Below the pieces are notes generated by a model that ran no database searches, was not told the DNA's origin, and saw only the letters and a list, made by a program, of their open reading frames with translations. Shown piece after piece: positions 7,746 to 15,560 of a stretch of DNA of 64,000 nt. The position numbers and the translations under genes are program-made. This stretch comes from Aquipuribacter sp051216895 (lineage in GTDB: Bacteria; Actinomycetota; Actinomycetes; Actinomycetales; JBBAYJ01): NCBI RefSeq assembly GCF_051216895.1, contig NZ_JBPKAO010000008.1, positions 62,001 to 126,000 of the forward strand. The letters run 5' to 3'. Numbering within the stretch: the stretch's first letter is position 1; each line of letters starts with the position of its first letter.

Positions 7746-9170
7746 GTGTCCACCGAGGAGATGCAGACGACCCACGGCCCGTCCGCCGGTCAGACCGCCG
7801 GTCAGACCGCCGGTCAGACCGCCGAGGAGCTCGCCAGCGCGCTCGCCGAGCAGCAGCTGCGGGTCGAGGCCATCACCGGCGACGGCGACGTCGGCGGGCT
7901 GGGGACGATCCTCGGCGAGATCGACATCGCCCACGAGGAGCTGCGGGTCGCCGAGGAGGCCCTCCGCGCCCAGCAGCGGCGCCTGGACGACCTGCTGGCC
8001 GAGCGCTCGGACCCGCGGGCGTGGCGTCGGGGCCTGATCGCGTCGCTGCCCGTGGCGGCCCTGGTCACCGACCTGTCGGGTGTGGTCCTGGAGGTCAACG
8101 CCGCCGCCTGGGCGCTGCTGGGCCGACCCCGCGACGAGATCCTGCAGCACCCGCTGGGCGACCTGGTGGCCGCCTCCGACCACGACCGGCTCGGCGAGGC
8201 GCTGGCCGCGGTGACCTCGGCGCGGTCCACGTCGGCGGTCCGCCTGTCGCTGCTGTCCAAGCAGGGCGGGAGCCGACCCGTGGAGCTGGTGGCCGGTTCC
8301 GACACCCCGGACGCCCCGGGCGCCCTCATCACCTGGGTCGCCACCGACGCGTCCGTCGACGACGTCGAGCACCCGGGCGCCGCGATGCGCACGGCGGAGG
8401 CGTTCGCCGAGATGTGCCGGTTGCCGCTGCAGGCCGGGGCCGACACCCGTGACGTGCTGGCCCGGGCGGCGCTGCTGGTGGAGAAGGCCCTGCCGCACAG
8501 CGACGGGGTCAGCATCACGCTGGGGCCGCCGGCCGAGCCCGAGGCGCAGGCGACCGACAACACCATGGCCCAGGCCGTGGACGGCGCCCAGCTCCAGGCC
8601 GGCGAGGGCCCGTGCCTGTCGGCCTACACCAGCGGCACGGTGGTGGTGTGCCAGGACCTCAGGGAGGACCCCCGGTGGCAGCGGCTCGCCCCGCTGGCCG
8701 TGCCGCTGGGCGTCGCCGCCGTGCTGGGCTGCCCGATCCGGACGGACAAGCACTCCCTGGGGGTGCTCAACATCTACTCCCGGCGGACCGACGTCTTCGA
8801 CGAGCGTGACCGCTACGTCGCGGACCTGCTGGTGTCGGCGGTGCTGGCCGTCGTCCAGGAGACCCGCGACCGGCAGGAGCTGACGGCACTCAGCCGCCAG
8901 CTGCGGGAGGCGCTGGACTCCCGTGCCGTCATCGACCAGGCCAAGGGCATCCTCATGAGCCGGGGCCGCTACGGCGCGGACACCGCGTTCGCCCAGCTGG
9001 TCGCGGCGAGCCGGCGCAGCAACGTCAAGGTCCGTGACGTCGCCCAGCTGGTGGTGGACGACGCGACCCGCGAGGCGGTGGAGACCGGCGAGCCGGGTGG
9101 TCCCGCGACCGGCGGTGCGGACCGGGCGGACGGGGCTCAGCCGGGGACGGGCGCCGCGATCGACCGGTAG
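7746..9170 (+). CDS. PAS-GAF-ANTAR regulator
   Basis: A 474-residue cytoplasmic sensor. Residues 15-26 are three GQTA repeats encoded by perfect 12-bp copies. A coiled segment follows, then a PAS domain (about 98-210, LPVAALVTDLSGVVLEVN), a GAF domain (about 222-375, with GEGPCLSAYTSGTVVV and CPIRTDKHSLGVLNIYS) and an ANTAR RNA-binding domain (about 380-440, SRAVIDQAKGILMSRGRYGADTAF). ANTAR proteins act by transcription antitermination, so this is probably a ligand- or redox-controlled RNA-binding regulator. The start GTG at 7746 lacks a strong ribosome-binding site, and a downstream ATG at 7761 is possible. Its 3' end overlaps the convergent CheR gene by 34 bases. Confidence 0.88.
   Translation: MSTEEMQTTHGPSAGQTAGQTAGQTAEELASALAEQQLRVEAITGDGDVGGLGTILGEIDIAHEELRVAEEALRAQQRRLDDLLAERSDPRAWRRGLIASLPVAALVTDLSGVVLEVNAAAWALLGRPRDEILQHPLGDLVAASDHDRLGEALAAVTSARSTSAVRLSLLSKQGGSRPVELVAGSDTPDAPGALITWVATDASVDDVEHPGAAMRTAEAFAEMCRLPLQAGADTRDVLARAALLVEKALPHSDGVSITLGPPAEPEAQATDNTMAQAVDGAQLQAGEGPCLSAYTSGTVVVCQDLREDPRWQRLAPLAVPLGVAAVLGCPIRTDKHSLGVLNIYSRRTDVFDERDRYVADLLVSAVLAVVQETRDRQELTALSRQLREALDSRAVIDQAKGILMSRGRYGADTAFAQLVAASRRSNVKVRDVAQLVVDDATREAVETGEPGGPATGGADRADGAQPGTGAAIDR
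7785..7820 (+). repeat. three perfect 12-bp in-frame tandem repeats
   Basis: The unit GCCGGTCAGACC occurs three times head to tail and encodes GQTA repeats in the disordered N-terminus of the ANTAR regulator. Copy number could vary by slippage without breaking the frame. Confidence 0.8.
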
Positions 9171-9973
9171 ACGCGCGCGGCCAGGTCCACCGGGACCAGG
9201 GCGTCGCGGCGGTCGATGGGCAGCTCGGCCTGGCCCAGCACCAGCAGGCCGCCGGGCCGCAGCGAGGCCAGCAGCCCGTCCAGCACCGTCACCTGCACGG
9301 CGTCGTCGAGGTACATCAGGACGTTGCGGCACAGGACCAGGTCGAACGGGGTGGCCGCGTCCTCCGGCGGCGCCTCACGCACGTCGTGGCGCCCGATCGA
9401 CACGTGCGCGGCCAGGGACCCCGACACCTGCCACCCCGGCCCGGAGGCCTCCAGGTGCGGCTCGAGCAGCTCCGCCGCGTCCGGCGACAGCGGGGTGCGG
9501 GGGTAGCGCCCGCCGTGCAGCAGCCGCAGCGCGTGGGCGTCGACGTCGGTGGCCAGCAGCCACCAGGACGGCAGGCGGCCCGCCCCGACCGCCTCGGCCA
9601 GGCACGCCGCGACCGTCCAGACCTCCTGACCCTCGCCGCAGCCGGCCACCCAGGCCCGGACCCCACGGTCGCCGGCCCGGCCCGCCAGCGCGGGCAGCGC
9701 GGCGCGCAGGGCCTGCCAGACGTGCGCGTCACGGAACCAGCCCGACACCTGGACCAGCAGGTGGTCCAGCAGCGCCTCGGCCTCGTCCTGGTCCTCCGCC
9801 ACGCGCTCGAGGTACCGGTCCAGGTCGCTGAAGCCGACCACGGCGGCCCGCTGCCCGGCCCGACGCGCGATCCCGGCCAGTCGGTAGCCCGTCAGGTCGT
9901 ACCCCGTCCGCTCGAGCAGCAGTCGCAGCATCCGCTCCAGCACCGCCGGGTCGACGGCCCGGGGGTCGGTCAC
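9137..9973 (-). CDS. CheR-type S-adenosylmethionine methyltransferase
   Basis: A 278-residue protein-glutamate methyltransferase of the CheR family. The helical N-domain covers about residues 1-60. The SAM-binding site reads WVAGCGEGQEVWTVA, and the conserved FDLVLCRNVLMYL motif lies near residue 205. It starts at a GTG whose bases overlap the stop of the CheB gene (GTGA). No chemoreceptor, CheA or CheW gene is near, so its substrate is unlikely to be a classical flagellar receptor. The CheB-CheR pair beside a SigB-type factor suggests methylation-based control of a stress-sensing protein, similar in logic to CheB/CheR/PAS proteins; this is inference. Confidence 0.88.
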   Translation of the reverse strand: MTDPRAVDPAVLERMLRLLLERTGYDLTGYRLAGIARRAGQRAAVVGFSDLDRYLERVAEDQDEAEALLDHLLVQVSGWFRDAHVWQALRAALPALAGRAGDRGVRAWVAGCGEGQEVWTVAACLAEAVGAGRLPSWWLLATDVDAHALRLLHGGRYPRTPLSPDAAELLEPHLEASGPGWQVSGSLAAHVSIGRHDVREAPPEDAATPFDLVLCRNVLMYLDDAVQVTVLDGLLASLRPGGLLVLGQAELPIDRRDALVPVDLAARVYRSIAAPVPG

Positions 9974-10554
9974 GCGTCGGCCATGACGACGTCGGCCACC
10001 AGCTCCCGCACCCGGGCACCCAGGCCCGCGGCCGACGCGACGGCGTGGTGGTGGGTGGCGGCCAGGGCGCTGCGCGGCATCCCGGTCACCAGCGCGTCGT
10101 CGGGGTCCTGCACGAGGACCTGGCCCCCGGCGTGCTCGACCGCCGCCGCCCCCGCGGCCCCGTCCTGCATCGCCCCCGACAGCACCACGGCCACGACCCT
10201 ACGCCGGAGGACCTCGGCGGCCGACGCGAACAGCACGTCGACCGAGGGCCTGACCCCGTTGCAGGGCGGGGCGTCGGACTGCCTCACCAGGTCGGTGCCG
10301 GCCAGGTCGTCGTGGACGACCTCCAGGTGACGGTCCGGCGGGGCGAGCAGCACCGTCCCGACGTCGAGCCGCTGCACGGCCGCGGCCTGCCGCACCGGCA
10401 GGGAGCAGCCGGGGGCCACGATGTCGCAGAGCCGGTGCTGCGGCCGTCGGGGCTGGTGGACCACCGCGAGCACGGCGGCGGGCAGGTCGGCCGGCAGGTC
10501 GGCCAGCAGCCGTCGCAGGACCATCAGCCCACCCGCCGACGCACCCACCAGCAC
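9970..10554 (-). CDS. stand-alone CheB methylesterase domain
   Basis: A protein of about 194 residues consisting of the CheB catalytic domain only, with no receiver domain. The catalytic serine is in GASAGG at the very N-terminus, the histidine in VVHQPRRPQ, and the aspartate in SGAMQDGAAG. The frame has no ATG or GTG between the sigma gene stop (10590) and 10554. I therefore set the start at the first in-frame GTG, which leaves just enough of strand 1; the true start may lie upstream inside the sigma gene. It sits 35 bases after the sigma gene and overlaps cheR. Without a receiver domain the enzyme would not be switched by CheA-type phosphorylation. Confidence 0.8.
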   Translation of the reverse strand: MLVGASAGGLMVLRRLLADLPADLPAAVLAVVHQPRRPQHRLCDIVAPGCSLPVRQAAAVQRLDVGTVLLAPPDRHLEVVHDDLAGTDLVRQSDAPPCNGVRPSVDVLFASAAEVLRRRVVAVVLSGAMQDGAAGAAAVEHAGGQVLVQDPDDALVTGMPRSALAATHHHAVASAAGLGARVRELVADVVMADA

Positions 10555-10589
10555 CAGGGCGGGGACGGCGCCACCAGCCCGGGCGGGGG

Positions 10590-11432
10590 CTATCGGTCGG
10601 CCCTCGTCCCGGTCCCGCCGTCCTCCTCCAGCTCCTCCCGCAGCCGCCGCAGGGCGCGGCTGAGCAGCCGTGACACCTGCATCTGCGTGACCCCGATCTC
10701 GGCCCCGATCTCGGACTGCGTCTTGTCCGCGAAGAACCGCAGCGCCAGGATCCGGCGCTCGCGCTCCGGCAGCCGGGCCAGCATGCCCTCCAGCGCCAGC
10801 CGGTCCGGCGTCGCGCTCAGGGCGGTGTCCTCGTCGGCGACCGTGTCCGCCCACGACCCGCTCTCGCCGTCGGGCGGCGCGTCCAACGACGACGTGGCGT
10901 AGCCGTTGCCGGACACCATCGCCTCGACGACCTCGTCCTGGTCCACCTCGAGGGCCGCCGCGAGCTCCTTGACCGTCGGGGCCCGACCGGTGTCCTGGGA
11001 CAGGGACTGGGTGACCTGGGCCATCCGCGAGCGGAGCTCCTGGAGCCGCCGCGGCGGCCGGACGGCCCAGCCGGTGTCGCGGAAGTACCGCTTGATCTCC
11101 CCGGTCATGGTGGGCGCCGCGTAGGCGAGGAAGTCCTTCCCGCGCTCGGCGTCGTAGCCGTGCACGGCCTTGACCAGGCCGAGCGACGCCACCTGCACCA
11201 GGTCCTCGGCGGGCACGCCCCGCTCGCGGTAGCGCATCGCCAGCGAGCGGGCGACGGGCAGGTTGAGCAGGACGACCTCGTCGACGAGGCGCTGCCGTTC
11301 CGTCGGGTCGGTCTCCCGGCTCAGCCGGGCGAGCAGGTCGGCGGTCGCGTCGGCCGTGGCCTGCCGCTCCCCGCTGCGGGCCTCGGCGGCGGTCGGTCGA
11401 GCGGCGGGGGCGCCTTCGAGCACCCCGGTCAC
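10590..11432 (-). CDS. second SigB/SigF-family sigma factor
   Basis: A 280-residue alternative sigma factor closely related to the one at 587-1456. Region 2 has GYDAERGKDFLAYAAPTMTG and KRYFRDTGWAVRPPRRLQ. Region 3 has APTVKELAAALEVDQDEVVE. Region 4 ends with TQSEIGAEIGVTQMQVSRLL. The start is a GTG overlapping the stop of the glycosyltransferase gene (GTGA). The gene lies in an operon with a glycosyltransferase upstream and CheB/CheR downstream, and no anti-sigma factor is encoded. The two paralogues in 11 kb presumably read similar GTTT/GGGTA promoters. Confidence 0.93.
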   Translation of the reverse strand: MTGVLEGAPAARPTAAEARSGERQATADATADLLARLSRETDPTERQRLVDEVVLLNLPVARSLAMRYRERGVPAEDLVQVASLGLVKAVHGYDAERGKDFLAYAAPTMTGEIKRYFRDTGWAVRPPRRLQELRSRMAQVTQSLSQDTGRAPTVKELAAALEVDQDEVVEAMVSGNGYATSSLDAPPDGESGSWADTVADEDTALSATPDRLALEGMLARLPERERRILALRFFADKTQSEIGAEIGVTQMQVSRLLSRALRRLREELEEDGGTGTRADR

Positions 11433-12655
11433 GCGTGCACGGCGGGAGCCACGGCCCCGGCGTGCCGGACGTCGACGACGTCGGCCGGGTCGACCGCCTC
11501 GCCGCCGGAGGGCTCCCCGAGCCTCCCGCGGGCCCGGTCGTGGACCCGGGAGGTGGCGTCGGCCAGCAGCTCGGGGTCGAACACCGCGTGGGCGCGGTCC
11601 CGCCCGGCCAGGCCGTAGGCCTCCAACCGGAACGGGTCCTGCAGCAGGGCGGCGACCCCGTCGCGGGTGTGGACCCGGTCGCGGGGCTCCACGAGCAGCC
11701 CGGTCACGCGGTCCACCACGAGCTCGTCGGCCCCGCCGACGGCGGCCGCGACCAGCGGGCGCGCCTCGAACATGGCGGCGAGCACGCCGAGCCCGCGGCC
11801 GGGGGTGCTGGACACGTCCACGACGAGGTCGGCCGTGGCGCACAGCGTCGACGCGGGCGCCAGCGCGACCTTGCAGCGCGTCCCGAGCCGCCGCACCACC
11901 GGCAGCTCGCGGAGCCGTTCCTTGACGGCGGCCGCAGCGGTCTCGTCCATGCCCGTGCTCCGCGCCACGAGCAGCCGCGCACCGGCGTGGTGCAGCACGG
12001 CCTCCGCGACCGGTCGCAGGCTGCCGACGTCGCCGGGGTCCCCCACCGACAGCACCAGCGGGTCCTCACCGGACGGCGACCGGGGCGCCTCGCCCTGCGG
12101 CAGGCGGGTGAGCGCCGGGCCGACCGCGTGCAGCCGGTCGGGCAGCACCCCGCGACGGACGGCGACGTCCCGGGCCCAGGTGGACTCGACGACGACGTGG
12201 TCGGCCGCGGCCAGCGCGGCCCAGCCCAGCCGGGCCATGACGGTGCCGTCCGCACGGTCGTCACCCGGGAACGAGGGCAGCTGGTCCACGTGGGCGACGA
12301 CCGGGGTGCCGGTCTCGCCGCGGGCCGTCACCGCCACCGCGGTGGCGCGCCAGCCGACCGCGTGGACGATGCCGTCGGCCGCCACGCGGGCGAGCTCGCG
12401 GGCCAGCAGCCCCGCGGAGGCGATGCCGTCCGCACGCTGGTCCCGCACCCGGACCGGCACGTCGAGGACGACGTCGGGACGCAGGTGGTCGTCGCCGTCC
12501 GCGGCGGTCACGCCGGGGTCGAAGGCGGACACGAGGCGCACGTCGGCACCTCGGGCCCGCAGCCGGGAACGCAGGGCGGCGGCCTCGGCGAGCATGAACG
12601 CGGCGACGCCGCGGGACCGGCGGTCCGTGGGACCGATGAGGATGGTCGTTCGCAT
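11429..12655 (-). CDS. glycosyltransferase (GT-B, family 4-like)
   Basis: A 408-residue GT-B-fold glycosyltransferase. The N-terminal domain begins TTILIGPTDRRSRGVAAFML. The C-terminal domain carries the nucleotide-sugar region (LVLSVGDPGDVGSLRPVAEA), the EARPLVAAAVGGADELVVD motif and the GLLVEPRD stretch of family 4 enzymes. Acceptor and sugar cannot be read from sequence. The ATG at 12655 has GGGAG eight bases upstream. It heads the operon with sigma, CheB and CheR genes, coupled to the sigma gene by a GTGA overlap, so surface glycosylation may be co-regulated with the stress response (inference). Confidence 0.85.
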   Translation of the reverse strand: MRTTILIGPTDRRSRGVAAFMLAEAAALRSRLRARGADVRLVSAFDPGVTAADGDDHLRPDVVLDVPVRVRDQRADGIASAGLLARELARVAADGIVHAVGWRATAVAVTARGETGTPVVAHVDQLPSFPGDDRADGTVMARLGWAALAAADHVVVESTWARDVAVRRGVLPDRLHAVGPALTRLPQGEAPRSPSGEDPLVLSVGDPGDVGSLRPVAEAVLHHAGARLLVARSTGMDETAAAAVKERLRELPVVRRLGTRCKVALAPASTLCATADLVVDVSSTPGRGLGVLAAMFEARPLVAAAVGGADELVVDRVTGLLVEPRDRVHTRDGVAALLQDPFRLEAYGLAGRDRAHAVFDPELLADATSRVHDRARGRLGEPSGGEAVDPADVVDVRHAGAVAPAVHA

Positions 12656-12758
12656 GATCCAGCTCCCAAAGATGGCTGGACGAAGGCACCGTTTGCTTGA
12701 GCGCCTGCGACAGACCCGGGGGTCGGTCGCGTCCGCCATGTGTATCCCCACATCCGGG

Positions 12759-12783
12759 GCATGTCTAACCGGACGGCGGGTAC
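12759..12783 (+). promoter_or_regulatory. SigB/SigF-type promoter candidate
   Basis: GCAT, 15 bases, then GGGTAC, identical in layout to the element before the stress operon at 3394-3418. It lies about 57 bases upstream of the small acidic protein gene. Confidence 0.5.
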
Positions 12784-12839
12784 CGGACGACATGCCGTCG
12801 ACAGGGTTGAGATCGGCGCCGGGAGGGGACTCGACGGGG

Positions 12840-13052
12840 ATGACCCAGCAGCCTGACCACCCGACCGGGCACCAGGACGGCTCCACCTCGGCGGAGCAGC
12901 CACCGTCCGAGGTCCTCACGGGCTACCCGCCCGAGGCGGCCCCGGCCGCGGACGACGGCACCGAGGCCGTGGCCGTCCCCGGTGAGCAGACCGACCCGGA
13001 TCGTCGGCTCGACGTGTTCCCCGAGGACGACCGGCCCGCCACCGCCGACTGA
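12840..13052 (+). CDS. small acidic, probably disordered protein
   Basis: A 70-residue hypothetical protein rich in Asp, Glu, Pro and Thr, without cysteine or hydrophobic helices (it starts TQQPDHPTGHQDGSTS and ends near LDVFPEDDRPAT). The ATG at 12840 follows GGAGGGGACTCGACGGGG. A SigB-like promoter precedes it. Small acidic stress proteins of this kind are common in actinobacteria but I cannot name a family. It reads away from the glycosyltransferase operon, from a shared 184-bp intergenic region. Confidence 0.6.
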   Translation: MTQQPDHPTGHQDGSTSAEQPPSEVLTGYPPEAAPAADDGTEAVAVPGEQTDPDRRLDVFPEDDRPATAD

Positions 13053-13094
13053 CCGCGCCGCCCCTGCTCGTCGTCCCTGCGACGTCCCGCGCCG

Positions 13095-13154
13095 GCGCCG
13101 GGCGTGCGGCCTCAGCGCCGGGCGTGCGGCCTCAGCGCCGGGCGTGCGGCATCA
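13095..13154. repeat. three 20-bp tandem repeats over the pirin stop codon
   Basis: GCGCCGGGCGTGCGGCCTCA occurs three times head to tail (13095-13114, 13115-13134, 13135-13154; the third has one change). On the minus strand the third copy encodes the last residues of the pirin (PHARR) and its stop is formed at the junction with the second; the other copies lie beyond the stop. It looks like duplication of the gene's 3' end. Confidence 0.85.
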
Positions 13155-14100
13155 GCGCGCCGTCGGGGACGACGCCCAGGCGACCGGCCTGGAAGTCCTC
13201 GACGGCCTGGACCAGCTCGCGTCGGGTGTTCATGACGAACGGCCCGTGCTGCGCGACCGGCTCGCGGATCGGCCGGCCGCCCATCACCAGGACGTCCAGG
13301 ACCGGCTCGTGGGCGTCCTGGCCGCGGTCGGCGTCCACACGCAGCACCCCGCCCGGACCCATCACCGCCAGCTGTCCCTTGCGCACCGCGTCGCCACCAC
13401 GGCCGACCCGGCCGCGCCCGGACAGCACGTAGACGAGGGCGTTGAAGTCCGTGCGCCACGGCAGCTCGAGCCGGGCCCCCGCCGTCACCGTCGCGTGCAC
13501 GAGCGTGATGGGGGTGAACGTCGACCCGGGCCCGCTGTGCCCGTCCACCTGGCCCGCGATGAGGCGCAGCAGCGCACCGCCGTCGGGGCTCGCCAGCAGC
13601 GTGACGTCGTCGCCCTCGAGCGACTGGTACGCCGGCGGTCGCATCTTGTGCGCCGCGGGCAGGTTGACCCAGAGCTGGAAGCCGTGGAACAGCCCGCCCG
13701 ACACCACCAGGGACTCCGGTGGGGTCTCGATGTGCAGGATGCCCCCGCCGGCCGTCATCCACTGGGTCGCGCCGTCGGCGATGAGGCCGCCGCCACCGTG
13801 GGAGTCCTGGTGCTGCATCGCCCCGTCGAGCATGTACGTGACGGTCTCGAACCCGCGGTGCGGGTGCCAGGGCGTGCCCTTGGGCTCACCGGGGCTGTAC
13901 TCGACCTCGCCCATCTGGTCCAGGTGGATGAAGGGGTCCAGGTCCTGCGGGGAGACACCGGCGAACGCACGACGCACGGGGAAGCCCTCGCCCTCGTAGC
14001 CCTGGGGGGCGGTCGTGACGGAGCGGGTGGCCCGTACGGTCGCGTCCGGCGGGACGGCCACCCTCGGCAGGGTCACGGTGTCTGCGGTCACTGCGGGCAT
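13132..14100 (-). CDS. pirin family protein
   Basis: A 322-residue bicupin of the pirin family, metal-binding cytosolic proteins of which some have quercetin-dioxygenase activity. The N-terminal cupin has the metal-binding motif HPHRGFETVTYMLDG with downstream H in HQDSHGGGG, then the typical WMTAGGGILHIE. The C-terminal cupin is shorter (PWRTDFNALVYVLSGRG). The start is secure: CCTAGGAGGACGAC precedes the ATG. A palindrome GTTCAGTATTGAAC lies 16-30 bases upstream and is probably an operator for a MarR- or HxlR-type regulator not present here. The gene stands alone and ends in the tandem repeat. Confidence 0.93.
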   Translation of the reverse strand: MPAVTADTVTLPRVAVPPDATVRATRSVTTAPQGYEGEGFPVRRAFAGVSPQDLDPFIHLDQMGEVEYSPGEPKGTPWHPHRGFETVTYMLDGAMQHQDSHGGGGLIADGATQWMTAGGGILHIETPPESLVVSGGLFHGFQLWVNLPAAHKMRPPAYQSLEGDDVTLLASPDGGALLRLIAGQVDGHSGPGSTFTPITLVHATVTAGARLELPWRTDFNALVYVLSGRGRVGRGGDAVRKGQLAVMGPGGVLRVDADRGQDAHEPVLDVLVMGGRPIREPVAQHGPFVMNTRRELVQAVEDFQAGRLGVVPDGALMPHARR

Positions 14101-14116
14101 GTCGTCCTCCTAGGTT

Positions 14117-14130
14117 GTTCAGTATTGAAC
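14117..14130. promoter_or_regulatory. GTTCA-N4-TGAAC palindrome, candidate MarR/HxlR operator of pirin
   Basis: GTTCAGTATTGAAC has perfect 5-bp arms and is AT-rich in a 70+% GC region. It lies directly upstream of the pirin ribosome-binding site, where a bound repressor would block transcription. The regulator is not encoded nearby. Confidence 0.5.
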
Positions 14131-14235
14131 TACCTGGGCCGGCCCGCGTCCACCCCGCGACCACGCGCCACCCGTGCGCACGCACGAACCCCGCCCCCCA
14201 GGAGCGGGGACGGGGTCCGACGGGTGCGGGGCGGC

Positions 14236-14706
14236 TCAGAGCGGCGCGGTGCTGCCCGTGTCGACGTCGCCGCGCCACGAACCGGTGGCGGTGCCGCGCT
14301 CCTCGATGAACTGCTTGAAGCCCTGCAGGTCCTTCTTGGCCTGGCTCTCGACGATGCCGAGCGCGTCACCGGCCTTCTCGACGAGGCCCTCGGGCTGCCA
14401 GTCCATGGCCAGCGTGACCTCGGTGCGGGTGTCGTCCAGCCGGACGAACGTGACCCGGCCGGCGTGGGTTGGGCCGTCGGTGCTGCGCCAGGACACGCCC
14501 TGGTCGGGACGCTGCACCAGCACCTCGGCGTCGAACTCGCGGCTCACGCCGGCGATCTTCATCACCCAGTGGGTCCGCCTGTCGTCCAGCTGCGTGATCG
14601 TCTCGACCCCGCTCATGAACCGCGGGAAGTCCTCGAACTGCGTCCACTGGTCGTACGCGGTCTGCAGGGGGACGTCGACCTCGATGACGCTGGTGATGGT
14701 GTCCAT
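14236..14706 (-). CDS. SRPBCC (polyketide cyclase/START-like) protein
   Basis: A 156-residue START-fold protein. It opens with ITSVIEVDVPLQTAYDQW and has the typical FEDFPRFMSGVETITQLDD and VSWRSTDGPTHAGRVTFVRL segments, ending with a long C-terminal helix (GIVESQAKKDLQGFKQFIEE). Family members bind hydrophobic ligands; no ligand can be assigned. The ATG at 14706 has AGAGGA seven bases upstream. A SigB-like promoter lies about 77 bases upstream with a GC-rich hairpin in between, so it is probably a stress-regulon member. Related genes occur beside general stress genes in actinobacteria. Confidence 0.85.
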   Translation of the reverse strand: MDTITSVIEVDVPLQTAYDQWTQFEDFPRFMSGVETITQLDDRRTHWVMKIAGVSREFDAEVLVQRPDQGVSWRSTDGPTHAGRVTFVRLDDTRTEVTLAMDWQPEGLVEKAGDALGIVESQAKKDLQGFKQFIEERGTATGSWRGDVDTGSTAPL

Positions 14707-14749
14707 TGCTGGGTCCTCTCGTCCGGAGCACGTGCTGCGAGCAGGTGAC

Positions 14750-14773
14750 GGGAGCGCCTTCGGGAGCGCTCCC
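14750..14773 (-). terminator. GC-rich hairpin between the DUF2470 and SRPBCC genes
   Basis: Perfect arms GGGAGCGC (14750-14757) and GCGCTCCC (14766-14773) with an 8-base loop. It may end the DUF2470 transcript, or lie in the leader of the SRPBCC gene, because the predicted SigB promoter is upstream of it. Confidence 0.4.
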
Positions 14774-14782
14774 CCCTTCTGG

Positions 14783-14807
14783 CTACCCGCAGCCCCACCC
14801 GGCAAAC
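14783..14807 (-). promoter_or_regulatory. SigB/SigF-type promoter of the SRPBCC gene
   Basis: Minus-strand GTTT, 15 bases, then GGGTAG, the same sequence and spacing as the element before the alcohol dehydrogenase gene. It is one of the best matches in the window. Confidence 0.55.
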
Positions 14808-14816
14808 CTCGGGCGG

Positions 14817-15536
14817 TCAGGCGTCGAGCGCGTGCACCGCCAACCGGGCGAGGCCCTCCCAGGCCAGCTCCACCGTGGTGGCGTCGTGGGCGAACCGGAG
14901 CCGGACGTCACGGTGGCCACCGGGCACGGACACCCGGACCACCAGACCGCGGCGGTCCAGCCGCACGGGTACCGCGGACCTCGCCCCCCGACCGCCCGGC
15001 CCGGCGGTCACCAGGCGCTCCAGGCGGGCGCAGAGGTCACGGTCGTGCTGCAGCGCGAGCAGCAGGTCCGCCTCCCAGGAGGCCAGCGGGTCCGGCGCCG
15101 CGTCGCGGTACTCCTCCTCGTCGACCGGGACCGGCTCCCCGTCCGCCGGGTGCCACACGATCTCGACCGGGTCCAGGCGCACCCGCAACCCCGCCCGGGC
15201 GCCACCCCCGGGCGCCACCCGCAGCCAGCCGGCGAGCGCCAGCCGACCGCGCACCCGGTCGGGGCCGGCCAGCGGCGCGACGTCGGTCAGGCCGACGCAG
15301 ACCCCGAGGTCGCCGTCCTGCCGCCGCGCGGCGGACAGCCGACGGTGCAGGGAGGTGCCGTCCGGCACGTCCCACGCGAGCCCCCCGCCGGGCAGCGCGG
15401 TCAGCCCCTCGACCACGGCGCAGGACCCGTCGTCCCAGACGACGTCGACCGACCCGGCGGCCTCGACGGCCGAGCGGGCCCGCGCGGCATGAGCGGGTGC
15501 TCGGGTGGTGGCCGACCGTGGGCGTGAGGCTGTCAT
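14817..15536 (-). CDS. DUF2470 / HugZ-like haem-utilisation protein
   Basis: A 239-residue protein of the actinobacterial DUF2470 family, related to the FMN split-barrel HugZ proteins that bind or degrade haem. The N-terminal part is barrel-like (RVRGRLALAGWLRV, RLDPVEIVWH). It is followed by the hallmark acidic stretch EEEYRDAAPDPLASWEADLL and a C-terminal DUF2470 module (VRLDRRGLVVRV, GGHRDVRLRF). The usual histidine pair of DUF2470 is weak (ALQHDRDL), so enzymatic activity is uncertain. An IdeR/DtxR box sits six bases upstream of its ATG, so it should be repressed by iron. It is divergent from the S4 gene. Confidence 0.82.
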   Translation of the reverse strand: MTASRPRSATTRAPAHAARARSAVEAAGSVDVVWDDGSCAVVEGLTALPGGGLAWDVPDGTSLHRRLSAARRQDGDLGVCVGLTDVAPLAGPDRVRGRLALAGWLRVAPGGGARAGLRVRLDPVEIVWHPADGEPVPVDEEEYRDAAPDPLASWEADLLLALQHDRDLCARLERLVTAGPGGRGARSAVPVRLDRRGLVVRVSVPGGHRDVRLRFAHDATTVELAWEGLARLAVHALDA

Positions 15537-15541
15537 GGTTT

Positions 15542-15560
15542 CGAGGTTAGGCTACCCTTA
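15542..15560. promoter_or_regulatory. IdeR/DtxR iron box between DUF2470 and S4 genes
   Basis: CGAGGTTAGGCTACCCTTA matches 15 of 19 positions of the known IdeR consensus TTAGGTTAGGCTAACCTAA (my hand alignment). It lies 6-24 bases upstream of the DUF2470 ATG and 58 bases upstream of the S4 GTG, so iron-bound repressor could act on both directions. Confidence 0.7.
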
